Made by a program: the position numbers and the translations under genes. This document shows, in pieces, positions 1 through 8,800 of a DNA stretch of 50,849 nucleotides. The DNA is taken from contig JAPLUI010000254.1 in the NCBI GenBank assembly GCA_026397725.1, positions 13,543 through 64,391 on the forward strand, given 5' to 3'. Origin of the DNA: Verrucomicrobiota bacterium. Its GTDB lineage: Bacteria; Verrucomicrobiota; Verrucomicrobiia; Verrucomicrobiales; Akkermansiaceae. Each line of letters opens with the position of its first letter. Position 1 is the stretch's first letter. The notes below the pieces were generated by a model. It did not search any database, was not told the origin of the DNA, and saw only the letters and a program-made list of their open reading frames with translations.

Positions 1-220
1 TGCGGTGGGAAGGGCGCAGCCCGCCACCCCGCTGTGGCTAAACCGGGAGAGCTGCGGCCACACCATACTTCACGCCGAAGATTTCAACATTCAACATTCA
101 ACTTCCAACATTCAATGATCAAGTTAGAGCAAGACATGACACCGCATCGGCACTGCTGCCACCCGAAAATCCATGCGCGGATGATTCACGAATTCGTCTG
201 AAACGCCAACAAGTGCCAAC
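1..220. other. No gene recognised; left-edge spacer
   Basis: I see no credible reading frame here. The stretch contains a short simple repeat (83-115, listed separately) and ends at the C-terminal end of a degraded transposase on the minus strand. Confidence 0.5.
83..115. repeat. Simple repeat of a TTCAACA-type unit
   Basis: The stretch is built from copies of ttcaaca(t) and a variant ttccaaca. Low-complexity repeats of this type are, as I recall, widespread in spacers of Verrucomicrobia and Planctomycetes. It lies about 105 bp beyond the 3' end of the IS91-like remnant and carries no coding signal. Confidence 0.55.
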
Positions 221-828
221 TCATTTTCCGCCGGGATCAGGAACTTTGAAGTTGCGCTTGGTGGGGTGGTGGCGCTTGGAGCGGTAGATGACGGTCCGGG
301 TGGCGGCGTGCCAGGTGATATTCTCGTTAGAAGAGGTGGACGGAGGCGAAAGCGGCGAGGCGGCCAGCGGGGAGGTTGAGGCGGGCGCGGAATGATTCAA
401 GCAAGGCGTCGGTGGCGGTTTTGAACAGGAGATGGAGCAGGTCGCGGCGCTTGCGGAAAATGCCGCGGAGGATTTTGGGGATGGTGAAGACGAGCTGATG
501 GTGGGGGACTTTGTGGCAGACCGAGGTGGAGATGCAGTCGGCGGCTGGCGGACGCGGCGCTGGTGGCAGGCGGGGCAGAGGTGGCAGCGGCATTCGAATT
601 CGCGGCGCGAGACGCGCCGTACACGGCCTGCGGCGGGACGCCGCAGCCACGGTCGCCGCCACAGCGGAGGAAGTTGCGCACGACTGCGAAGACGTTGGGG
701 CGGAGCGGGCCCATGGCGGCGCGGTGGCATTTTTCGTAGCCGGCAAGGAAGGCCTCCCAGGCGGCGGTGACGATCTGCCAGAGCGGCGAAGTGCGGGGGC
801 AGCGGGGGTGGTAGATGGTGGGCACCGC
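221..828 (-). pseudogene. IS91-family transposase remnant, frameshifted and internally deleted
   Basis: Pieces of one transposase appear in order on the minus strand but in different frames. From 825 to about 655 there is the zinc-binding N-terminus (YHPRCPRTSPLWQIV, then RPNVFAVVRNFLRCG). From about 630 to 550 a second frame gives the cysteine/histidine segment with CPACHQRRV. From about 542 to 327 a third frame gives VPHHQLVFTIPKILRGIFRK, the start of the catalytic domain. From about 337 to 221 the C-terminal motif TRTVIYRSKRHHPTKRNF follows. Intact IS91-like transposases are roughly 350-400 aa; here most of the catalytic middle is missing. At least three frame changes make it non-functional. 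Assignment to IS91 rests on motif order, which I consider strong. Confidence 0.8.
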
Positions 829-888
829 TAATGTTCAAGAGTCATTCGTGGCAGTCGCTAGGCCGCCCCCGCTGCCAGCGGGCGGCGC

Positions 889-987
889 TCACTTGCTGTT
901 TTTTTTCGCCTGCTTGGCGAGCTTCTTCTCCTTGGCGGTTTTGGTTGGCATCTTCTTGGTCTCTTTTCTCGTGTCCTTGGTTTTCAT
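889..987 (-). CDS. Small lysine-rich protein (32 aa), hypothetical
   Basis: ATG at 987 opens a 32-residue frame ending in TGA. About 40% of residues are lysine, with alanine, threonine and few hydrophobics (for example KTAKEKKLAKQAKKNSK at the end). There is an internal Met at residue 13. No Shine-Dalgarno sequence is visible. Composition resembles short basic nucleic-acid-binding or histone-tail-like peptides, but function is unknown. It stands alone between the transposase remnant and the 3' end of the PpiC gene. It could be a chance frame; the smooth lysine bias with both AAG and AAA codons is the only argument for it. Confidence 0.35.
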   Translation of the reverse strand: MKTKDTRKETKKMPTKTAKEKKLAKQAKKNSK

Positions 988-1067
988 ACGCGTGTTGTGT
1001 TAGGCAGGCGGCCGCGTCATTGCGGGCGGTGCGTCATTTCCATATCCCATTTCCGGCCTGGGCGCAA

Positions 1068-1089
1068 CCCGAATTTCACCCGAATTTCA
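1068..1089. repeat. Perfect 11-bp tandem duplication
   Basis: The unit cccgaatttca occurs twice head to tail in the spacer downstream of the PpiC gene. No function is implied. Confidence 0.6.
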
Positions 1090-1173
1090 CCAGAGCATGC
1101 TGGCGGAGTGCCGGCCAAAGAATGGTGGTCATGCACCCATTGCGGCATGCCCGGAGCACCCGGCGCGGCATGT

Positions 1174-1189
1174 TCCGGCAGGTGCCGGA
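1174..1189 (-). terminator. Possible transcription-terminator stem
   Basis: tccggc-aggt-gccgga is a perfect 6-bp GC-rich stem with a 4-nt loop (7 bp if a 2-nt loop is allowed), about 37 bp past the PpiC stop codon. It is where the giant-protein operon would be expected to end. There is no U-tract, so intrinsic termination is doubtful. Confidence 0.3.
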
Positions 1190-1225
1190 GGGCAGCCGCG
1201 GAGAACTCATGGTTGCCGGACCGGA

Positions 1226-2221
1226 TCATGGTGTGGCGTTGGAGGCCACATGGTCTGGCTTGGGCGGGGTGGGATCGGGCAGCGTTGATGGGCTGCGCAA
1301 CTGCACCGGATACTTCGCCTCAAGGGTGCGGGCGAATTCGGTTTCGGCCGCCGCGAGCAAGCGCTGCCGCTCGATACGCGCGAGTTCGTCGGACACCGCC
1401 TCAAACGGGCGCACGACGGCCGCTTGTTGCGCCATGTAGCGGACGAGAAAGACGCCCTCGGGCCGCACCGTCACCGCACTGACGTCACCGGGGGCTTCTA
1501 ACGAGAACGCGAGTTCCGCCACCGCCTTGGACCACGGGTCCATGCCGCCGTCGCGTTCCAGCCAGCCCACGACGCCGCCCTTGTAGCGGCTGGCCTGATG
1601 TTCGGAGTAATCGACCCCGAGCACGGCAAACCCCTGCGCCGGATCAGCCTTCAGGGTGGCGGTTTTGCAGACCCAGTCACGCGCCACGGCGAGCTTGTCG
1701 GCATACTGTTTCGCCCGCTGCGGATCGCCGTTAGGATTGAGCCAGAGCACGGCCACCTGGCGTTTTTCATTGGCTCGAAATCGGGATTCCCCGGCCGCGT
1801 AAAGCTCGCGCAGCCGTGACTCAGGGACCGCTGCGGAGAGCGCCTGATGGCTGGCGAAGAGCGCTTTCTCCCTGAGTCGGTTAGAGAGGATGCGGGCGAT
1901 CTCGGCACGGACCACGGGGTCGTGATCGAGGCCCTCATCAAGCGCCGCCTGGGTGAATTGCGCAGTGACGGCGAGTTCATCGAGGGCCTGCTGCCGGGCT
2001 CCGTCATCGCTGCGACCGGCGTGTTTTTCCTGCAACTGGAGATCGAGGTCGGCTTGGCAGACGGTGATCGAGCCGACCCGCATGAGCGTGCCTGCCGGCA
2101 CCGCCCCCGCCACCGCCGCCGCCGCAGTTCCAGTGGCAGCCGCCTTGGGTTTTTGGCCACAGGAAACTCCGGCCACGACGATGGCGAGAACGATGAAATG
2201 TTGGATTGCCTTGGTCTTCAT
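1226..2221 (-). CDS. Parvulin-type peptidyl-prolyl isomerase lipoprotein (PpiC/SurA/PrsA-like foldase)
   Basis: The ATG at 2221 gives MKTKAIQHFIVLAIVVAGVSC, a lipoprotein signal peptide with Cys about residue 21; an upstream in-frame start at 2311 would bury it. An Ala-rich linker follows. Residues of about 45-170 are a helical SurA-like region with the typical VVRAEIARILSNRLREKALF segment. About 180-290 form the rotamase domain, recognisable by YKGGVVGWLERDGG. The C-terminus is Pro-rich. Family knowledge: such proteins sit in the periplasm, anchored to a membrane, and isomerise prolyl bonds of exported proteins. It is the last gene of the giant-protein operon, 35 bp behind its neighbour, suggesting a folding helper for those products. 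Substrate specificity is inferred. Confidence 0.82.
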   Translation of the reverse strand: MKTKAIQHFIVLAIVVAGVSCGQKPKAAATGTAAAAVAGAVPAGTLMRVGSITVCQADLDLQLQEKHAGRSDDGARQQALDELAVTAQFTQAALDEGLDHDPVVRAEIARILSNRLREKALFASHQALSAAVPESRLRELYAAGESRFRANEKRQVAVLWLNPNGDPQRAKQYADKLAVARDWVCKTATLKADPAQGFAVLGVDYSEHQASRYKGGVVGWLERDGGMDPWSKAVAELAFSLEAPGDVSAVTVRPEGVFLVRYMAQQAAVVRPFEAVSDELARIERQRLLAAAETEFARTLEAKYPVQLRSPSTLPDPTPPKPDHVASNATP

Positions 2222-2256
2222 GCGGGTGCTGGGGTGGTGGCGGGTGGCGGGGGCGT

Positions 2257-5200
2257 TCAGGGTGCCAGCTTGCGGATCACCGCCTGGCCGGACCCGTGCG
2301 TGAATTCCCACATGAGCAGGGTCTCGCCCGGCGTGCTCAGGCTGGCTTGAACCCTAACCGATTCACCCGCGGTGGCCGCGTTTCTAACGCCGTTGACATA
2401 GAAGACCAGCAGGTCCCCGGCGTCCCCGCCGACGACCTCCATTTCGAAATCGAGCATCGTCGGCCCGGTGACCTTGGCAATCAGCCGGTTGGTTGCTCCG
2501 ACTGCGCCTCCGGCGTTCACCAGGCTGTTGGTGGTGTGATCGGTGGTCCAACTGGCGTTGCCGCTGATGCCATACTGGGTCGCGCCGGTGAGCGCGGCAA
2601 TGCCGCTGCCGACGAGTTGGCCGGGGTCGAGGGTCAGGCTCAGGCGATAGAACCGGCTGGCCACGCCGGGATCTAACGGTTGCCCGACAAACCTGAGCCC
2701 GCCGGGGCCCGGCACTTCGGTGAAGGTGGTGCCGACGTCGGTCCAATCGTGCAAGGTGCTCGACGACTGGAGTCCCCGGCGGAGGTCGGCGGCCTGGAAG
2801 GTGCCCGGGGCCGAGATTTCCGGTCGGCCATTGACGATCTGGAGGGTGATTGCGTGATCGCCGAGAGCGTTGACCGAGCCGAGGCCGAGGGCATAAGCCT
2901 GAAGATAGTCATCGACCTTGGCCGGTGCGGTGGCCACGAGATTGGCGAAGTTCGTGATGGCCCCGTGGGTGGAGGTCTGCAACCAGCGGTCAAAGCCGGT
3001 GCCGCTGGTTTCCAGGGCGGTGTTGCCGGCATAGAGGACGGCCTCATGGGGGTTGCCCAACAGGTAACGGTCCCGCGCCGCAAGTTGCAGGAGCAGCACC
3101 TTGGGCCCGGCGGTCAGCCCGGCGGCACGGGCCGCAATCTGGATTTCGCGGGAACTTTGCCCGGCCAGGATGGTGACGCTGCCCGGCACTTGCTGGATGT
3201 GAACGCCATTCACGGCGGTGCCGCCGAGTTGGAGATCGACGACCAGGCTCTGCGCCAAGCTGCCATTGCGGTGCAGCATCACGCGGGCACTCTGGGCGGG
3301 GCTGGCGACCGCATTGGCCTGCATGACCTCGAGCCAGACCAGCGGGTTGTCGCTGATGGTCTGACTGACCGGCGAGCCGCCGACCGCATACCTGAAGTGC
3401 GGCAGGACCGCGACCTGCACGGCAGCCAGGCCGGCGGTTTCAAGGTCGGGGACCGGATGGACTGCCAGGGTCTTGCTGGTTTCGCCGCGGGCGAAGTTCA
3501 CCACCGAGCGATAGCCCTGGTTGCTCGCGCCATCCACCACGAAGCGTCCGCCCAGCGCGGTCTCGAAGAAGCCAAGCGGCACGTCCAGCGCGGCGGCAAC
3601 GCCGACGCCGCTGCGGGTCACATTGACGGTGAATGACTGGTCGAGAGCCTCGCGCAGCGGGCTGGCAGACGAGCCGGCGGCGAGTGCGAGTTGGACGGTG
3701 CCCGGGATGCTCAGAGCGCCCATGCGGAGGTGGCCTTCGACGATGAGGCGGATGAGTTGGGTGCTGCCGATGACGGTGTTTTGCAGCACAATCTCCTGCC
3801 TGGTGCCGTCGGGGCGCTGCACGCTGAGCACGCTGTCGAGCGTCGGCACCGCAGTCGCGTAATTGGCGTCCAGCCGGACCGAGATGAACTGCCGCGCATC
3901 GCCGGTCAGCCCCCAGAAGAACGCCGACAGGTCGATGATGTCATGCAGTTGATCGAAGTCGGTAATCCGGTCGCGTCCGGTATCCACGCCGCCGAAGACG
4001 AAGGTGTTGGTGCCGCCGCCACCGGTCAGCGTATCGTCGCCCCCGCCGCCGGAGATGGTGTCATCGCCGGGTCCGCCGCTGAGGTGGTCATTGCCGAAGC
4101 CGCCGCGGATGATGTGATGCTGCGTGCCGGTTCCCGTCATGGTTAGGGCGAGGTCTTTCAGCTCGGTGCTGAAGTCCCAGATCACCGCGCCGCTCCACTT
4201 CGATTGCAGATAATCGTTCACGCCGCGCAACTTCTGCTCGGGCAGCGCGCTCGGGAATACGAGCAGTTCATGGAGTTGACCAAACAAGACCGCATCGACC
4301 GGAGCCGCACCGCTCGGCAGCGCGGAACGGCGGGCACCGAGGGTGGGCAGGACCGGGTCGATGGCCGTGACGGGGGTGTTTTCACCGTCGTAAGACAGGC
4401 TGAAAATGTTTTGCAGCAAATTCGCCTGGCGCCGGAAGATCGAGGTGCTGGTGGTGCCCGAGGTGTTCTGATAGCCACGGACGGCGGTGTCATCCATCTG
4501 ATAGGCCGGGGTGCCCGGATAGGAGAGCGCCTGGGTGGTGGCGGCGAGTTGCAGATAGCCGCGGTTGGTCGAGAGCAAGGTCTGCGGCGCGTCGGACGCA
4601 GCCGCCGCCTGATAGGCGACCAGCACCGTGTGATCGCCGAGCGGCAAGGCGGCGTCCTGGAAGAACAGGTGCGCCGAGGCAACCCCGGAAAAGTCCGCCG
4701 AGTGAGCGGCAACCACCGGTTGATAGTCGGCGAGCGGTTGCGTGGCGGGGTGGCCGTGGCCGGAGCGATCGGGCCAGGTGGCGATGCGTTGGCCGGTGGC
4801 AGGCAGATCAAACCCGTCTAACCAGAAGGCGGCGTCACTGCCGTCCTCGGCGCTGGGAGTGACGACGCGCACCAGCACTTCGCCTGACAACATGTCGCCG
4901 CCATCATTCCAACTGATCGGCAGGGCGAACTGGCGCTGCGTGCGCTCGGTGTGGGCCAGGGTCAGGCGGCCTGACTTCAGGTCGGTGAGGGTGAAGGTCT
5001 GCGGACTGCCGGCGGCCAAGGGAGTGCCATCGACTTTGAGTTGGAAACCGCTGCCCGCGCCATTCGTTAGCCCGAGGTTGAGGCCGGCGTCCGGGGTGTC
5101 GGAATCGAGGAACTGCAGGTAAAGCCCGGCCTCACCCGCCTCCGGGACGATGATTTCGGCGGTGACCAATTGGGGCGTGCGGTTGCTCACGATCGGGTTG

Positions 5201-5808
5201 CTGCCGTGCTGGAATTCCTCGAGGTTGCTCCAGCCGTCGCCGTCCGGATCGTCGGCGGAAACGTCGATATTGAGATCAAGTCCGTAGAGGCGTTTCCACC
5301 AGTCGGGCATGCCGTCGTGGGCGGTGCTGGTGCTGTCGCCTGCCACCAGCAGGTCGAGGCGGTTCTGGCCGGCGCGGCTGGCGAAGCTCAGGGCATAGAA
5401 GTCCCGGCTGCCGTCCGGCAGGGTGGCTGGGGTGCCGTCGATGGTGATCTGCTCGATTCTGAAGGTGGTGGGCAGGGTGCTGATGGCGAGGAACTCACCG
5501 ATTCGGGGGGCTGCCGGCAGATAGGCCAGCGGCACTTTGAGGGCGTAGGAATAGGGCTTGGCCGCGCCGCTTCCGGTAGGGCGCAAGTCCGTCTCGAGGT
5601 TGACGCGGTTGGCGGGGTTGGACTGGTTGACGAAGGTCATCCGCAGGTGCCCGCCTTGCAGCAGAACGGTCTGGCCGCCGCCGGACATGCGCACCTCGCC
5701 GTAGAACACGACGTCGGATTCGGTGAAGCCTTGGGCGCGGGCGACCGGGCTGGTGGCGAGGATGCCGCTGAGGATCGCGGCGGTGATGAGTGCGAAGGTG
5801 GTCTTCAT
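2257..5808 (-). CDS. Large exported multidomain protein with TSP3-like, LamG-like, RTX and Calx-beta-like modules
   Basis: I chose the ATG at 5808 because it starts a clean Sec signal peptide (MKTTFALITAAILSG...ARA, cleaved about residue 26); an upstream in-frame start at 5847 adds an unsuited basic leader. About residues 180-205 hold a thrombospondin-3/EF-hand-like calcium loop (DDPDGDGWSNLEEF). About 320-540 resemble a LamG/concanavalin sandwich (FWLDGFDLP, WPDRSGHG). About 560-640 contain RTX nonapeptides (GGPGDDTISGGGGDDTL) followed by the usual ITDFD...DIIDLS. About 700-900 look Calx-beta-like, and the C-terminus is an undefined beta-rich region. RTX repeats bind calcium and often mark type I secretion substrates, but a Sec signal is also present. 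It is the fourth gene of the operon. Function is unknown; adhesion or matrix binding is a guess. Confidence 0.75.
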   Translation of the reverse strand: MKTTFALITAAILSGILATSPVARAQGFTESDVVFYGEVRMSGGGQTVLLQGGHLRMTFVNQSNPANRVNLETDLRPTGSGAAKPYSYALKVPLAYLPAAPRIGEFLAISTLPTTFRIEQITIDGTPATLPDGSRDFYALSFASRAGQNRLDLLVAGDSTSTAHDGMPDWWKRLYGLDLNIDVSADDPDGDGWSNLEEFQHGSNPIVSNRTPQLVTAEIIVPEAGEAGLYLQFLDSDTPDAGLNLGLTNGAGSGFQLKVDGTPLAAGSPQTFTLTDLKSGRLTLAHTERTQRQFALPISWNDGGDMLSGEVLVRVVTPSAEDGSDAAFWLDGFDLPATGQRIATWPDRSGHGHPATQPLADYQPVVAAHSADFSGVASAHLFFQDAALPLGDHTVLVAYQAAAASDAPQTLLSTNRGYLQLAATTQALSYPGTPAYQMDDTAVRGYQNTSGTTSTSIFRRQANLLQNIFSLSYDGENTPVTAIDPVLPTLGARRSALPSGAAPVDAVLFGQLHELLVFPSALPEQKLRGVNDYLQSKWSGAVIWDFSTELKDLALTMTGTGTQHHIIRGGFGNDHLSGGPGDDTISGGGGDDTLTGGGGTNTFVFGGVDTGRDRITDFDQLHDIIDLSAFFWGLTGDARQFISVRLDANYATAVPTLDSVLSVQRPDGTRQEIVLQNTVIGSTQLIRLIVEGHLRMGALSIPGTVQLALAAGSSASPLREALDQSFTVNVTRSGVGVAAALDVPLGFFETALGGRFVVDGASNQGYRSVVNFARGETSKTLAVHPVPDLETAGLAAVQVAVLPHFRYAVGGSPVSQTISDNPLVWLEVMQANAVASPAQSARVMLHRNGSLAQSLVVDLQLGGTAVNGVHIQQVPGSVTILAGQSSREIQIAARAAGLTAGPKVLLLQLAARDRYLLGNPHEAVLYAGNTALETSGTGFDRWLQTSTHGAITNFANLVATAPAKVDDYLQAYALGLGSVNALGDHAITLQIVNGRPEISAPGTFQAADLRRGLQSSSTLHDWTDVGTTFTEVPGPGGLRFVGQPLDPGVASRFYRLSLTLDPGQLVGSGIAALTGATQYGISGNASWTTDHTTNSLVNAGGAVGATNRLIAKVTGPTMLDFEMEVVGGDAGDLLVFYVNGVRNAATAGESVRVQASLSTPGETLLMWEFTHGSGQAVIRKLAP

Positions 5809-5847
5809 CGGGTGGCGTTGGTTAGGGGGAGTGGGCCGCAGGTTCAT

Positions 5848-8800
5848 CTACTGCCCTTGGTGAGAATAGGTCTGGAAGTATAACTTGATGTCGGTGACTG
5901 TCTCGGCGAGTTTCGTCAAGCCGGTGGCGGGATCGACGTGGAGGTCGGCACCGGGGATGATGAGCAGCCACTCCGAGTTCCATACCGAGCGGCCGATGAG
6001 GCGCGAGTCCATGACCAGCTCGGCATCGTCCACCGCGCTGCCGTGGTCATGATACATGCGGAAGTCGCCATGGCGGCGCAGTTCGCCGAAGCCGCCCTCC
6101 AGACCGTTGAGGGTCGGGATGAAACCGGGCGCAGTCAGGTTGCCCTGGTTGATCGTGAAGGGCGTGGGAATGCGTTGTTCCCGCACGCCCCATGCACGCG
6201 TCAGCGGTTGGGCCGCGGTGGAAACCCGCAGATAATCATCGCCGACCGGAACCAGATAGGCACGCGGCGAGGTGCTCAGTCCGGCCGCATTGTAGTTGTC
6301 CAGCCAGACGCCGAAACCGCGGACCTTGGTGGCGAAGTTGGCACTGCTGTAGTTATGGTCGCCGGCGGCCAGCGGCAACCCGAAGCAGTTGAGGCCCGGC
6401 TCGATGCTCGTGCGGAAGCGAATGACGACCCCCGGTTGCGAGCCGGTCCCCGCACTCGCGAACGGGCGGCAATAGCGCACGAACTCCGGCATCTGGTTGA
6501 GGTCCGGTTCAATCCGCGCCTTGAGGGCATCCGTCCAGCGCTCGTCGCTGGCGGCAGCGCCACCACCGGCGACCCCGGGCCCAATGCGGAACAGCTCACT
6601 GCGCAGCGAGATCTTCGCGGTTTCCGACTGCGGATTGTTCAGGCCGAGTTGGCCCTTGAGCACTTGGAAGTTGCCGTTCAGGTGATTGAGGATCTCGGCC
6701 AGACCGCCTTGGCCCGCCTGCGGTTGACCGTCGCCGCTCCACAGCCCGAGCTGGCGCTCTTTGACGAGCTTGTCTAACAGGACGCCAGGAGCCGCCGGAT
6801 GGCCCGGATCGAGGCTGGTCTCGTAGTCATAAGCCCGCGCCGCCAGCCAGGCATAACGTGCGGCGTGGTCGAACGCACTCTGGTATTTGCCCATGGCCTC
6901 ATTGCGCGAAAGCCGGAAAATCATGTCCTGATAGCGGTTTTTCTGCACCTTTGCGGCGAGGATTTTGTTGAAGGCCTCGCGTTCGCGCAGCAAGCGGAAG
7001 CCCTCGGCCTGCGCGGTGAAATAATCCTGCCGGTTGAGTTCGAGGCTCTGGACGGCCATGCCGACGGCATCCCGTTTCGACTGGTCGCCGCCGGCGAGGT
7101 TCGACAACTCCTCGACAAGTCCTTCCAGCGCAGAGATCTGCTGCACCAGCTCGATGTCACCCTCCAGCCCGCTGATCATTTCATCGCGAACCATTTCATC
7201 GACCAACTTGGCAATGTCCTTCACATTCTTGACGATCTGGATCGGTTCCTCGGCCGCGACCGCAGCCGCCAGGGCGATCCCCCGGCCGACCGAGGTCACG
7301 TCGTTAGAAAACCCGATGCTGGTGGGCAAGGCTTCCGCGACCGCCGCGGCGATGTCGCCGGTGACAGTGGAGATTGTCTCGAAGATCCCGATCGCCGTTT
7401 CGATGGCAACGAAGGTCCCATTGACGGTCTGGCGGATGATGTCGATCTGGTCGCCCAGGCTCTGGCGTTCCTGGAAAAGTTTCAGCTCGCTCTGGAGGCG
7501 CTTGGTTTTGTTCTCGAAGTCCTTGAGGAAGCTGATGTAGTCGCTCACGCTCTGGTCGAGGCCGACCTCGGTGAGGAGCATGTCCTCCAAGGCCCGCTGC
7601 ACCTTGCCGTAGCTGGTGCGCTGGCCCCAAGTGGCCGGGGCCTGGAAGCCGTATTTCGAAGCGGTGTTGTAGGGGGCGGTGAACGGGACTCCCGGCGGGG
7701 TCTCTAACTCATAGAGGTTGGCACCCACCAGGGATTCGAAGGCTGCTTTGCGCTCGGTGGCGCCACTACCTCCCCACACGTCGTTGTATAGATCGACCAT
7801 GGTCGGGTTATCCATGAGTCCTTTGGCGCGGCGGAAAATGTTGTTGAAGTGCACGGTGGTGCTGTCCGCCTCGGGTTTGGTTTGCGGCACGAGCTGGCTG
7901 ATCTTCGTTTTGTCGAGGTAGGCGTAGAGGAACGTGTCCGGTCCCTCGTAGCCCTCGGGGAACGGCTTGCCGAAGCCGATGGTCCCCTCGTATGGCCGTC
8001 CGAAGATCTCGATCAGGCGGTTGCGGTAATCGAGATCCTGCCGCAGCGCTTCCAAGGTCAGGGCGTCGGTGTCGTCGGCGATCCGCCGCAGCTTGTTGCC
8101 GGCCTTGGTGGCAAAATCGAGCGTCGCGAGGGCGTTGGAACTCGCCGCCAGCGCCCGGTTGTAGATTTGCTCAAAGTGGGTGTTACCGCTGTCATAAGCT
8201 GCCGGGTCGAGGTCAAAGGTAATGGCATCGGAGTCAAACCCGAGCGGGTTGACGCCGCCGTTGGCCTCGTCCATGGCGAGTTGGATTTCGTAGAGTCCGC
8301 CGGCGATCTCGCCGATCTCGTCGCTCGCGCCGAGGCGCTCGAGGTGGTCGAGGTTTTCCGGGGTGCTGCCTGGCGCGACGGGCACGGCCTGATCCGGGAG
8401 CAGTGAATTGGCCACGGCCCAGTCGAAGTAGGCACCCTGGCCGGTGCGGTGCGCCCATTCGGAGACGCCCCAGGCGCGGGCCGGGTCGGCGCCGTCGGTA
8501 TAGCCCTGCCACTGGCCGTCCGGATCCTGGGTGTAGTTGAGGCGATAGGTGTCGCGGACGATGTCGCGGCCGGCGCGGGCCTTGCCGGCGGCGAGTTTGG
8601 CGAAGGTTTTCTCGTCGAGGAAATCCACTTCGAGGACATTCTGCATGAGTGAATAGAGTTCCGAGCGGGTCTTCCAGTTGAAGGTCGGATGCTGCAACAA
8701 GGTATAGTGCATGCCCAGCGCTGATAGATAGTGACCCCAGGCATCGCCGTGGCCCTGCGGATAGAGCGCGCGGGCGTCATCCTCGTTGATGAAGCCGTCG

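Noticed and set aside
1017..1229. 70-codon minus-strand frame whose ATG overlaps the PpiC stop (ATGA)
   Set aside because: The overlap hints at coupling, but composition is erratic, an 11-bp tandem duplication lies inside it, and no family or conserved pattern is visible.
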